DNA of 64,000 bases from positions 41,800 to 105,799 of the forward strand of contig JAOQAG010000039.1 of assembly GCA_025963715.1 (NCBI GenBank), given 5' to 3'. Below are positions 35,716 through 45,185 of this stretch, piece after piece. The notes below the pieces were generated by a model that saw nothing but the letters and a program-made list of their open reading frames with translations, was not told where the DNA came from and did no database searches. The first letter of the stretch is position 1. The number at the start of each line of letters is the position of its first letter. The stretch comes from Bacteroidota bacterium. Its GTDB lineage: Bacteria > Bacteroidota > Bacteroidia > 2-12-FULL-35-15. A program made the translations under genes and the position numbers.

Positions 35716-37629
35716 ATGAATAAAATAAAAATTGCATTAGCATGCCTGACTGCAATGGCTATAACGCCCCTATATGCGCAGACAATAACGCAGGTGGTTG
35801 ATCTTTCAACCGGTGTTGTTAACGGAAGTAGCTCACTTATTACTCCCGGCACCAACGATGACACCTGGCAAATATCCTCCGGCGGATCCTTCTCTTCTGT
35901 TGTTTGTACAGATGATTTATTAAGATCTGGAAGTGTAATTATAACAGGTCCAACAGCCTGGCCTGTAACTCCCCTGGCACACTGGCTCTCTCCATTTACA
36001 AATACTGCCGGCGATGCGGAGCCCTGGGCATTAAATACGACATACATCTATAAGACGAGCTATACCTCTACTATTAATTGTACACCTACCAGCGGCGTAA
36101 TGACCTTTACTAAAATAGGAACGGATGATCACCTTATTGCAATAAAAGTGAATGGCCATGCTTGTTCTTTTTCAATGAACCCCTCGCCTACATCATTTGC
36201 ATCAGGTACTGTCACCGTTCCTACAGGCTATTTCCTTCCTGGTAATAACGATATAACAATTTATGTTAAGAATGACCTGAATCCTAATAATAACGATTCT
36301 ACATGGGCGGGTTTTCTTTCCAGCGGAAATCTTACGATAACCTATCCTGCACTAATCCCTTCATTTACGGCACCCACATCGATATGCTACGGTGATCCGA
36401 TTATCTTAGATGGCACAGCCAGTGCAGGCGCTGCTACTTCGCACCTTTGGACTGTAATTGAATGTAATGCTTCCGGAATACCGGTGAGCGGGGCAATTGA
36501 ATGGTGGAGCTCTTCTTTTTCCGGATTGCCGACTACATATACTTTACCATCAGCAACTTCCGGCGGGCCTACCATTGGATGCAATAAATATTATCTTATT
36601 AAATTGGTGCTTGGAAATACCTGCGACACATGGGAGCAGACAACACAAATTGTCCACGTAAATTGCTTGCCAACAGCTAATGCCGGTACCGACCAAACAA
36701 TTTGTAGCGGCAGCTGCGCTACTATAGGCGTAGGTGGAAGGACCGAAGCAAATGTTTCTTATAACTGGGTAGGTCCGGGTGGCGTATTACCACAGCATAC
36801 AAGAATAATCACTGTTTGCCCGACAACAACAACAACATATACATTAGGAGCTGTTAACAGTGTTACCGAATGTGTCACTATCGATGCAGTAACCGTAACC
36901 GTTGTAAATAATGACCCAACTTTTTCTACTGCACAAACGCCGCACACCGGATATTTCACGTTGGTGTGTGGAGCTACGGACCTGAGTGCAATCAGTCAGC
37001 CAGGATTTACTTATGAATGGAAAATACAAGAATTGAATTCCAGCGGCGTACCTTTATATACAGATTCAGGTACCGATGCATGGTGGACATTTCCAAACGA
37101 ACAGTTTAACGGATTTGATGGCACAGTAAACCCTGCAGGCGGAAGCTACACGCAAACCGCATGGTGGACAAGTCCAATTCCTGCTGCCGGAAAATTTTTA
37201 TTTAACCATACTTATAAAATAAAAAGGACTACATGGAATGATGCATGTCCGGAGCATAAAAGTGATTCCACAATCATCACACCATCAGGACATAGTAATA
37301 TGATCAACGGTACTACTAAAATGGAGGTTTATTCAGGAAAAGATGCAGGTGATTTTATTTCGCGCATGGTTGCAGATCACATTGCTGAAAATGATTTAAG
37401 CTCTGGAGTAAATATTTATCCAAATCCAGGTAACGGCATCTTCAATATCGAATCAAACACTACTGATAAAACCATCATGGAAGTATTTGATATGCTTGGC
37501 AACAAAGTGAAAAGTGTTGAAATGACCGGCCATTATCAACTTGATCTTTCCGGATATTCAAAAGGAATTTACATGATCAAAATGACTGTGAACGGACAAC
37601 AAATTAACAAGAAAATCATTTTGGAATAA
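35716..37629 (+). CDS. Tandem T9SS type A cargo protein 1
   Basis: 637 residues, signal peptide MNKIKIALACLTAMAITPLYAQ. The first ~215 residues form a galactose-binding-like region (WQISSGGSFSSV ... LNPNNNDSTWAGFLSSGNLT). Two or three PKD/Ig-like modules follow (SFTAPTSICYGDPIILDGTA, CLPTANAGTDQTICSGSCAT), and then a T9SS type A sorting domain. The last 72 residues (from NIYPNPGNGIFNIESN) are identical to those of the next gene although the bodies differ. It resembles surface adhesins or matrix proteins; ligand unknown. Own terminator at 37649. Confidence 0.88.
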   Translation: MNKIKIALACLTAMAITPLYAQTITQVVDLSTGVVNGSSSLITPGTNDDTWQISSGGSFSSVVCTDDLLRSGSVIITGPTAWPVTPLAHWLSPFTNTAGDAEPWALNTTYIYKTSYTSTINCTPTSGVMTFTKIGTDDHLIAIKVNGHACSFSMNPSPTSFASGTVTVPTGYFLPGNNDITIYVKNDLNPNNNDSTWAGFLSSGNLTITYPALIPSFTAPTSICYGDPIILDGTASAGAATSHLWTVIECNASGIPVSGAIEWWSSSFSGLPTTYTLPSATSGGPTIGCNKYYLIKLVLGNTCDTWEQTTQIVHVNCLPTANAGTDQTICSGSCATIGVGGRTEANVSYNWVGPGGVLPQHTRIITVCPTTTTTYTLGAVNSVTECVTIDAVTVTVVNNDPTFSTAQTPHTGYFTLVCGATDLSAISQPGFTYEWKIQELNSSGVPLYTDSGTDAWWTFPNEQFNGFDGTVNPAGGSYTQTAWWTSPIPAAGKFLFNHTYKIKRTTWNDACPEHKSDSTIITPSGHSNMINGTTKMEVYSGKDAGDFISRMVADHIAENDLSSGVNIYPNPGNGIFNIESNTTDKTIMEVFDMLGNKVKSVEMTGHYQLDLSGYSKGIYMIKMTVNGQQINKKIILE

Positions 37630-37648
37630 CCACTACTATTTAGCTAAA

Positions 37649-37681
37649 AACAACCAACGGGAAACCGTTGGTTGTTTTTTT
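37649..37681 (+). terminator. Terminator after tandem T9SS gene 1
   Basis: AACAACCAACGG-GAAA-CCGTTGGTTGTT with a seven-T tail. A perfect 12-bp stem and GAAA tetraloop. Confidence 0.93.
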
Positions 37682-37815
37682 ATGACCGGTGGTTGGATTT
37701 ATAATACCATAAATGAGTTCGTTCTTTTTATAATTTTTTTTCGTACCACTTTTACACTGTAATTAAAGCGGATGCCGAAAAGCTTAAAGAGTAGGTCGTT
37801 TAAAATATTTAAATT
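37682..37815 (+). promoter_or_regulatory. Leader of the second tandem T9SS gene (duplicate of 35572-35715)
   Basis: GACCGGTGGTTGGATTTATA, ATACCATAA, TTTTACACTGTAAT, AGCGGATGCCGAAAAGCT, AGAGTAGG in the same order and spacing as the leader of gene 1. Confidence 0.55.
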
Positions 37816-39582
37816 ATGAAAAAAATAATAATGCTTCTTTTGGGTATTTGTTGCTTATTTAAAGTAAATGCACAACTGATACAAACAATAGATCTCTCAA
37901 CAGGTGTTAATTCAGCAGGATCAGTGATGCCACTTGGATCAACAGAAGATACATGGTCTCTTTCTTCCCCCACCGGAGCACTTAAAACTGTTCAATTTCA
38001 AGGTAGCGGTTGGCCAACAGCCCCCGATTCACGATGGATATCTCCATACTATGATGGTGCTTGGTATGCACAACCGGGAGCATCAGGAAACTATATTTAT
38101 AAGATGACCTTTTGGGGGAAAGACACTTGTATTTTAAATGATACTATTAAATTTCCCGAACTGGCTGCTGATAATCAAGTTACATCCATTTCTGTCAATT
38201 CGACTTCACATTCTTTATCTGCAGGCATTACAAGTTTATCTAATCTTACAATACCACTTACTCCAGGTGAAATAGTTGTAGGTCAGAATACGATAACTAT
38301 TACTGTTTATAATAACCCTTCTACTACATCTCCTTACACAACATGGACAGGTTTATTTATACATGGAAGCCTAAAGATCACTTATTCAACAACTGCACTT
38401 GTACCTTCTTTCACGAGCCCAAGTTCCGTTTGTTTCGGAAGTCCAATCACGTTAAATGGTACAGCCAGTTCTGGTCCAGCCAACGATCATGTATGGACAG
38501 TGGTAGAATGCGATGCAAGTGGTGTTCCGGCATCAGGCGCAACTACCTGGTGGAGCCCTTTTTATTCAGGAATGCCGGGAACATATACAATTCCAACAGT
38601 CGCGGCTGGCGGGCCAACAATTACATGCGGTAAATATTATTTAATAAAACTGGCATTGCAAAATAATTGTAGCGTATGGTCTGAAACCGTCAAAGTTATT
38701 CACATCAATTGCCTGCCAACAGTTAATGCAGGCCCCGATGATACCATTTGCAGTGGCAGCTGTGTAACAATTGGTACAGGAGGCCGTACACAATTCGGAG
38801 TAACTTATGAATGGAATGGTACAAGCCTGGATCCAGCTCCAACTACAAAGCAAATCACTGTTTGTCCGACTACCACAACAACTTATACGCTAACAGCAAC
38901 CAATACATCTACTGGCTGTACGGCTTCTGATATAGTAACGATACATGTTGCACCATTTATTGCTGCTTATTTTACAGGTGCTTCTTATTTTTGTTACGGA
39001 GATGCCCTTACATTTAATGCAACCGGCAGCACCGGCGGTGCCAATGATTATGTGTGGACAGTAATAGAATGTACTTCAACAGGTGTTTCTGTATCCGGAG
39101 GATTAGCATGGTGGAGCTCATTTTATCCGGGAATGCCTGGAATCTATACCATTCCAACGGCTGCGGCAGGTGGACCCGCAGTTATATGCGGAAAATATTA
39201 TGAGATAAAACTCGCATTACAAAACGATTGTAATGGCTGGGCTCCTTATACCAAAATAATTTACATTGCCTGTGCACCATGCGGAGGACAACCTTTAGCT
39301 GGCAAAACACCTTCGTTAAATAAGAGCTTAATGACCGATAATTCCGAAATGCTACCTGAATTCAACATTTATCCAAACCCAGGTAACGGAATTTTCAATA
39401 TCGAATCAAACACTACTGATAAAACCATCATGGAAGTATTTGACATGCTTGGCAACAAAGTAAAAAGTGTTGAAATGACCGGCCATTACCAACTTGATCT
39501 TTCCGGGTATTCAAAAGGAATTTACATGATCAAAATGACGGTAAACGGACAACAGATCAACAAGAAAATAATTTTAGAATAA
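37816..39582 (+). CDS. Tandem T9SS type A cargo protein 2
   Basis: 588 residues, signal peptide MKKIIMLLLGICCLFKVNAQ. The same plan as gene 1: an N-terminal galactose-binding-like part with LIQTIDLSTGVNSAGSVMPL (gene 1: ITQVVDLSTGVVNGSSSLIT), then three Ig/PKD-like modules. Modules 1 and 3 are close copies of each other (SFTSPSSVCFGSPITLNGTA / YFTGASYFCYGDALTFNATG, both followed by VWTV and then WWS..Y.GMPG.YTIPT). The sorting domain's last 72 residues are identical to gene 1, with only synonymous differences in the DNA. Clearly a paralogue produced by tandem duplication. Function unknown. Confidence 0.88.
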   Translation: MKKIIMLLLGICCLFKVNAQLIQTIDLSTGVNSAGSVMPLGSTEDTWSLSSPTGALKTVQFQGSGWPTAPDSRWISPYYDGAWYAQPGASGNYIYKMTFWGKDTCILNDTIKFPELAADNQVTSISVNSTSHSLSAGITSLSNLTIPLTPGEIVVGQNTITITVYNNPSTTSPYTTWTGLFIHGSLKITYSTTALVPSFTSPSSVCFGSPITLNGTASSGPANDHVWTVVECDASGVPASGATTWWSPFYSGMPGTYTIPTVAAGGPTITCGKYYLIKLALQNNCSVWSETVKVIHINCLPTVNAGPDDTICSGSCVTIGTGGRTQFGVTYEWNGTSLDPAPTTKQITVCPTTTTTYTLTATNTSTGCTASDIVTIHVAPFIAAYFTGASYFCYGDALTFNATGSTGGANDYVWTVIECTSTGVSVSGGLAWWSSFYPGMPGIYTIPTAAAGGPAVICGKYYEIKLALQNDCNGWAPYTKIIYIACAPCGGQPLAGKTPSLNKSLMTDNSEMLPEFNIYPNPGNGIFNIESNTTDKTIMEVFDMLGNKVKSVEMTGHYQLDLSGYSKGIYMIKMTVNGQQINKKIILE

Positions 39583-39601
39583 TTAATTTCATTGAACTAA
39601 A

Positions 39602-39640
39602 AATGGCGCTGCAAAAAATTTTGCAGCGCCATTTTTTATT
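39602..39640 (+). terminator. Terminator after tandem T9SS gene 2
   Basis: AATGGCGCTGCAAAA / TTTTGCAGCGCCATT stem followed by a T-rich run. Strong and nearly symmetrical. Confidence 0.92.
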
Positions 39641-39686
39641 TTCTTATACAACAACCGCTGCACGTTGAATTTGCTTTTTAATTAAC

Positions 39687-39713
39687 AGATCCCGTGTCGT
39701 GGCACGGGATGAC
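39687..39713. repeat. GATCCCG/CGGGATGAC inverted repeat
   Basis: AGATCCCGTGTCGTGGCACG followed by GGATGAC; preceded by TTTTTAATTAAC. One of a family also at 19633-19658, 50652-50677, 50719-50744 and 54011-54036. Confidence 0.75.
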
Positions 39714-39799
39714 AGTAAAGAGCAGGATTGGTCTCTAATTTGGCACACACAGCATCTGCGTACAGCAAACTTTGAACTTTAAACTTTTAAACCTTGAAC

Positions 39800-41827
39800 T
39801 TATTTCGGTTGCCCCGGGATCAATCCCAGTTTTTCCAATTCTTCTAAATACACGCGCTTGCCATTATAAATCGCCGTTACAAACGCATCCTTTTGTCCGG
39901 CTGCCACCACTTTATTTTTGTGCGCAATGGCCTCGTTCAATGTTTTAAATGATCCACCGATGGTAAATCGCGTAATGCCATCGTCCAGCAATAATTTTTC
40001 TACTTTTCCTAATCCTTTCAAATGCGCATAATTATAATTCTTCGGCATGTTATACGCCGCAATCTGTACTTTAAATTCCAATCCTTCCTTGGTTGAATTT
40101 CCTAATTTATTCACCACATCTGCAAGCGAAGAAGGAGTCAGTTTTTCCGCTTTTGTAATAACCGTAACAGGTACAGGCATTTGTTTGGTCGAATCCACTT
40201 TTGCCAATAACGAATCCCTTTTCGGAACCGTATCTGTTTTAAAATTGATATTCACTTCTTTCTCTGTGTATGCTGTCAGTGTTCTTGTATCCACCATCAC
40301 CGTTTGCGCCGGATAAGCGCCATACGAATACGTCACTTTATAATTGGCGCCTGCAGGCAAATTCACCAGGTAATTTCCGGAAACCGAATTCGATTTGAAA
40401 TCACGGAACGTCGTATTTTTATCTGCATTCTCTACTTTGATCTGCGCTTCCACATTTTTTGTTTCGGCAGTAGTAACACCGCTCAGCATGTATACCGTTG
40501 GCGCTTTGATCACCTTGCTTACATCCACCGAATAAATATCCTGCAAGCCGTATCCGCCGGATTTTCCGGAAGCGTAATATCCTTTTGTACCGTTACCCGC
40601 CAGCACAAAATAAATATCTTCGTCCGGCGTGTTAATCGGATATCCCATATTTACCGGCTTGCTCCAGCTGGAATCGGTCAAACTTAATTCGGTCCTGAAA
40701 ATATCATAACCACCCATGCTGTTCAATCCTTTGGAGCTGTACAACATTGTAACTCCATCCGGATGAATGAACGGTGCATCATCGTCAAGCGGAGTATTGA
40801 TCGTAGCTCCAAGATTTTTTACGTTGCCCCAGGAACCATCCGCATTCAGCGTTGCTTTGTACAGATCTTTTCCACCAAAGCCACCCGGCATTTCGCTCGA
40901 AAAATAAAGTGTTTTTTCATCCGCCGATAACGATGCGCTTCCCTCCCATGCCGGTGTGTTCACATCGCCTTTCAATTTTTCCGGTTCGCTCCAGTCATCA
41001 CCGTTCAGTGTGCTGATGTAAATATCGCCGCCGTCATAACCATTGTCCCTGAAAATAAATAATTTTTGTCCGTCGTTGGAGATCGCAATGGCAGCATCGT
41101 TCAGGTTGGTATTGATTTTTGTACCGATACTTGATGGTGTGATCCAGTTATCACTTTCCTTGTGTGTAATAAAAACATCTTCATAATACTGGCCCAGCGG
41201 ATCCGCCACGCCCAAATCATTCTGGCGCCCACCCGTACTTTCATCACCGCGATAGGTATAGATCATTACCTGCTCATCCGAAGAGATCACCGGCACGTAT
41301 TCCGAGTTTACCGTGTTGATCACATCTCCTGCATTTTCTATCTGCGCATCCACCGGCGCCGCTACCAGGATCTTTGCATTGTTGCAATAATCCGTTAGCT
41401 GCTGCGCGTTTTTTTTCTGTGCCTCCGTTAAATTTTTATGCTTTAAATAATTGGCAATCATCGCCAGTGCTTCATCAAACTTATAATTGTAGTGATCCGC
41501 CATGGCAAGATCATATTCAATGTCCGCTGCTTTTTTGTTTTTTTCATACACCTGCGTCAACAATTCCAACGATTTTTCATGCATGTCGCTCCTGTACAAA
41601 CCGCAAATTCCCACCACATATTTCAGGTACATTTCCTTCGGATGATTTTCCTGCAGAGGTATAAACAGTTGCAGCGCCTGCACATAATCCTCCGCTTCAA
41701 ACATCACCTGCGCTTTTGCAAGCGAATCCACTTCAGTTTTGCGCCATTTGCGGATCTTCATATTTCCCTGCGAAAACAAAAAAGAAGTACTGATCAGAAG
41801 TAAAAAGAAGAGTAGTGTTTTTTTCAT
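39800..41827 (-). CDS. PorE-like TPR/PD40 protein with one SPOR-like C-terminal domain
   Basis: 675 residues from the ATG at 41827, which begins a good signal peptide (MKKTLLFFLLLISTSFLFSQ). An ATG at 41854 would add nine polar residues. TPR-like helices (~20-150) are followed by a PD40/WD40-like propeller (~180-430; SVNSEYVPVISSDEQVMIYT-like and AAIAISNDGQKLFIFRDNGY, SASLSADEKTLYFSSEMPGG, FIHPDGVTMLYSSKG). A carboxypeptidase-regulatory-like Ig domain comes next (~445-530). The end is a SPOR-like domain (FKVQIAAYNMPKNYNYAHLK ... RFTIGG-F). PorE of the T9SS has the same order but an OmpA-like end, so peptidoglycan tethering is inferred. YwbE lies between it and its paralogue. Confidence 0.85.
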   Translation of the reverse strand: MKKTLLFFLLLISTSFLFSQGNMKIRKWRKTEVDSLAKAQVMFEAEDYVQALQLFIPLQENHPKEMYLKYVVGICGLYRSDMHEKSLELLTQVYEKNKKAADIEYDLAMADHYNYKFDEALAMIANYLKHKNLTEAQKKNAQQLTDYCNNAKILVAAPVDAQIENAGDVINTVNSEYVPVISSDEQVMIYTYRGDESTGGRQNDLGVADPLGQYYEDVFITHKESDNWITPSSIGTKINTNLNDAAIAISNDGQKLFIFRDNGYDGGDIYISTLNGDDWSEPEKLKGDVNTPAWEGSASLSADEKTLYFSSEMPGGFGGKDLYKATLNADGSWGNVKNLGATINTPLDDDAPFIHPDGVTMLYSSKGLNSMGGYDIFRTELSLTDSSWSKPVNMGYPINTPDEDIYFVLAGNGTKGYYASGKSGGYGLQDIYSVDVSKVIKAPTVYMLSGVTTAETKNVEAQIKVENADKNTTFRDFKSNSVSGNYLVNLPAGANYKVTYSYGAYPAQTVMVDTRTLTAYTEKEVNINFKTDTVPKRDSLLAKVDSTKQMPVPVTVITKAEKLTPSSLADVVNKLGNSTKEGLEFKVQIAAYNMPKNYNYAHLKGLGKVEKLLLDDGITRFTIGGSFKTLNEAIAHKNKVVAAGQKDAFVTAIYNGKRVYLEELEKLGLIPGQPK

Positions 41828-41881
41828 AGAAGTAAAATTGGAATGCTTAACCAAAAATAGTTAATTTTACGGACAAATAAA

Positions 41882-42103
41882 ATGAATCTAAAAGCACCTC
41901 ATACACCTAACATGTTCCGCGTAAACATTAGCCTTGGGCTGGAAGTGGACGTAGTTTTAAAGAAAGATCAGCGTACAGGAAAGCGCACCCGTGGTACCGT
42001 TCGGGCGATCCTCACCAGCGCTGCATTTCATTCCCGCGGAATTAAAGTAATGCTTGATTCCCGCCAGGTTGGCCGTGTACAGGAAATCATTACGACTCCT
42101 TAA
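41882..42103 (+). CDS. ywbE: YwbE-family protein
   Basis: 73 residues. The core RVNISLGLEVDVVLKKDQRT, GKRTRGTVRAILTSAAFHSR, GIKVMLDSRQVGRVQEI is the whole YwbE (DUF2196) domain, a small beta-rich KOW/SH3-like protein conserved in bacteria without a known role. The start at 41882 gives an 11-residue extension before RVNIS; the Met just before RVNIS would trim it. It lies alone on the plus strand between two minus-strand PorE-like genes; its last 4 bp overlap the stop of the gene at 42100. Confidence 0.88.
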   Translation: MNLKAPHTPNMFRVNISLGLEVDVVLKKDQRTGKRTRGTVRAILTSAAFHSRGIKVMLDSRQVGRVQEIITTP

Positions 42104-44934
42104 TTGATTTTTTTATTGAAAAAGTTGTTGGCGATCAGCTCCTGCAGCAACATCCGTTGTCCGTTGTAAACAGCCGTGATCCAGGCGTCTTTGGTACCCA
42201 AGCGGATACATTCCTGGCGGAAGATTTCCGCATCCCTGATGGATTTAAAATCCCGCATTGTAAAACGCGTAATACCATCCGGGTAAGGCGCTACCACTGC
42301 AGCAGGCGGTTCAAGTGAATTTAAATTCTTGTGTTTGAAATTTTGCGGCTTGCGGTAAGCGCCTATCTGCACACGAAATACAAGCCCGTCCACACAAATG
42401 CCATCCGCCTGCGCGATCAGCTGATCGTAAATTGCTTTATCATTCAGGTCTTTGCCGATGAACGATGAAAAATCTGTAGATGTTCCTGCCACAGGATTAC
42501 ATGGATTGTTGTATTCATCCAGTGTTTTACGCTGGCCAAAAAAGAATACAGTTACAATGGATTTGGCAGCTTCCGGTTCTTTTTCCAGTAAATTTTTCTT
42601 GAATGCCTGTGCTTCCGCTAACGTATTGAACGGCCCAAACGAATAACGGATCTTCCCATCCGGATATTTCTTTTTTTCTATTTTTCCGTATTTGCTGAGC
42701 GCACCCAGCTGAAAATCGGATTCATTATCCACCGCTGCAATCTCTATCTTGTAGGTCAATCCGGCAATTTCCGATTGTCCGTTATCCTTCACCACATCCT
42801 TTACTTCTTCGCCTGTATTCAGCGCAATCAAACCTTTTTTCGTTTTGATCAGCTTCGAATCTTTCGGTGTTTTGTAATCCTTGCGGGTATATTCGGATGC
42901 ATAATATTGCGGGATCAATCGCCTTACACCACAGGAATCCACCGTTACAATTATATTTTTTAATGTCGTATCCTTATCATTCATCCGCACTTTATAGATC
43001 TCGGCATCTATCATTTTTTCAAAACCCTGCGCATAAAAAGTGGTATGCCCGGCTGTATCAATGCGTTTGTGAATGGTTTCGTTCTCAAACCTGCTCGGAT
43101 CAAAATCATTTGCATTTTCAAACGTCCCGAATTCCACATTATACGTGATACAATCTTTTTTATCATTGCCGTATTTCCGCAACAGATCCTGGTAAATGCG
43201 CGCTTCATATACTTCCGCATTTTTTTCTTCGTAATACCGTTTGATCTGTTTGTTGATCTCCACCTGGATCGCGCTCGACGAATCCTTTACAGACGTAGTA
43301 CCCGCATTGGCTTTCGACACTAAATTAAAATCTTTCTGCACCTGCACATACGTATCCAGGTTTTTCACATTTACATACTGGTACTGCGATTCATATCCTT
43401 CAACTTCTATCGCCACTTTATAGTTATTGCCCGGCGTTAACGCGATGATGTATTTTCCGGATGAAGAATTGGAATGGTAAGAGCCTTGTTTTTCACCTGT
43501 ATCCGAATTGGAAACATTGATCGTTGCATCAATCGGTTTGCCATCTCCGGTAACGGTACCCACCACCAAAGCCAGCACCGGCGCATCTCCGAAATAACCC
43601 GGAGTTACCGTATAAATATCCTGCTGCCCGAATCCGCCTTTTCTATCGGATGAAAAATAACCGTGCGAACCGTCTGCGCTCAGCACATAAAAACGCTCAT
43701 CCCCGGTAGTATTGATCGGATAACCCAGGTTGATCGATTCGCCCCATTTGCCGTCTTTGAATGTAGAATACATGATATCGTATCCGCCAATGCTGTTGTG
43801 CCCTTCCGAGCTGTAAAACAAAGTGATCCCATCAGGGTGGATAAATGGTGCATCATCATTATAAGGCGTATTGATCGTTGCCCCCAGGTTCACTGCTTTC
43901 CCCCAGCTGCCATCGGCTTGTTTATCGCTTACATATAAATCTTTACCGCCGTAACCGCCCGGACGCTCGCTGGCGAAATACAAATGTTTTTCATCCGCAG
44001 ATAAAGAAACGCTGCCTTCCCATGATTTTGTATTGATATTGGAACCCAATGGTTCCGGGATTCCCCACACATCTCCTTTTAAAGTACTCATGTAAATATC
44101 GCCACCGTCTTTCTCCGTACTGTGGAAAATAAACAGGGTTTGCCCGTCGGCCGACAAGGCAATATTGGCATCGTGATGCACCGTATTGATGTTTGGTCCA
44201 ATGCTTTCCGGTGGCAACCATGATTTATTGTCTGCGGAGCGGTGCGAAATAAAAACATCCTCATAATAATCACCGTTGGGATCCGGCTGAAAATTCTCGT
44301 CCAGCAAACCACCTGTACTTTTTGGCCCGCGGTAGGTATAGATCAAAACCGATTCGTCCGATGAGATCACCGGTACATATTCCTGATCTTCGGTATTGAT
44401 CACAGCGCCCACATTCTCGATCTCGCATTTTACTTTTAATTCAATAAATGCCCTTCCGTTCTTACTATTCTCAATGTAACGTTCCGTCAGTAATTTCTGG
44501 TTAATATCGGGCGTAGTGCTCAAATATTTATTAAAGCTGGCAATAGCATCATCAAACCTGTAATTAAGGTGATACGCTCTTCCGAGATAAAAATCAATGT
44601 CACGCCCGTCCGGTTCTTCCGTTTTTACAGCCAGCAACAGGTTGATCGATTTTTCTTTTTCATCGCTCTTATATAATAAGCAAATGCCGGTGCGGTATTT
44701 AAAATAGATGTCGTTGGGATACGATACTGATAATTCCTGGAACAGCGGCAATGCCCGTAAATAATCAGGGTCCGTTTGCTGGTTCTGCCCGCTGTAAAAG
44801 CTTTCGGCCTGTTCCAGTTTCTGCTTGTCTTCACTGCTCATCCCCTTAAGATTAGGGACAATCTCTTTCTGTGCCACCATTGCAGAGCAAGTACATAACA
44901 ACAGAAATAACATTAACAACAGCGGTTTCTTCAT
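42100..44934 (-). CDS. PorE-like TPR/PD40 protein with three SPOR-like domains
   Basis: 944 residues from the ATG at 44934 (signal peptide MKKPLLLMLFLLLCTCSAMVAQ); an upstream ATG at 44970 would place 12 polar residues before it. Order: TPR-like helices (~25-165), PD40 propeller (~185-445; EYVPVISSDESVLIYTYRGP, SVSLSADEKHLYFASERPGG, FIHPDGITLFYSSEGHNSIG), Ig-like regulatory domain (~460-540), then three SPOR-like modules: ITYNVEFGTFEN..., LTYKIEIAAVDN... and LVFRVQIGAYRK.... It closely parallels the protein at 39800-41827 with two extra modules. Envelope-anchored by inference; partner unknown. Confidence 0.85.
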   Translation of the reverse strand: MKKPLLLMLFLLLCTCSAMVAQKEIVPNLKGMSSEDKQKLEQAESFYSGQNQQTDPDYLRALPLFQELSVSYPNDIYFKYRTGICLLYKSDEKEKSINLLLAVKTEEPDGRDIDFYLGRAYHLNYRFDDAIASFNKYLSTTPDINQKLLTERYIENSKNGRAFIELKVKCEIENVGAVINTEDQEYVPVISSDESVLIYTYRGPKSTGGLLDENFQPDPNGDYYEDVFISHRSADNKSWLPPESIGPNINTVHHDANIALSADGQTLFIFHSTEKDGGDIYMSTLKGDVWGIPEPLGSNINTKSWEGSVSLSADEKHLYFASERPGGYGGKDLYVSDKQADGSWGKAVNLGATINTPYNDDAPFIHPDGITLFYSSEGHNSIGGYDIMYSTFKDGKWGESINLGYPINTTGDERFYVLSADGSHGYFSSDRKGGFGQQDIYTVTPGYFGDAPVLALVVGTVTGDGKPIDATINVSNSDTGEKQGSYHSNSSSGKYIIALTPGNNYKVAIEVEGYESQYQYVNVKNLDTYVQVQKDFNLVSKANAGTTSVKDSSSAIQVEINKQIKRYYEEKNAEVYEARIYQDLLRKYGNDKKDCITYNVEFGTFENANDFDPSRFENETIHKRIDTAGHTTFYAQGFEKMIDAEIYKVRMNDKDTTLKNIIVTVDSCGVRRLIPQYYASEYTRKDYKTPKDSKLIKTKKGLIALNTGEEVKDVVKDNGQSEIAGLTYKIEIAAVDNESDFQLGALSKYGKIEKKKYPDGKIRYSFGPFNTLAEAQAFKKNLLEKEPEAAKSIVTVFFFGQRKTLDEYNNPCNPVAGTSTDFSSFIGKDLNDKAIYDQLIAQADGICVDGLVFRVQIGAYRKPQNFKHKNLNSLEPPAAVVAPYPDGITRFTMRDFKSIRDAEIFRQECIRLGTKDAWITAVYNGQRMLLQELIANNFFNKKIN

Positions 44935-45185
44935 AAATATCTTTTTATCAGGCCGAAAAAAAAGAATCACTTCATGCCTAATTACGATGCACTAAAATTC
45001 AAAATAAATAGAAACGCTTCTACCTGTACAAAATCAAACTTATAAACATCAATAGGTTAATAAAGAGAAAAATATGAAAAGCCACCTGTAATTATTTTAC
45101 AATAACAGCGGGGCTTCCTGCAAGTTCAGCCCTGATTTTCACAAAAGGAATTTATTACGTATTTTCGTGGATAAACTATCGTATA

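Noticed and set aside
36387..37029. Short minus-strand frames inside tandem T9SS gene 1
   Set aside because: Antisense of Thr/Gly-rich coding DNA, no start context or homology cue.
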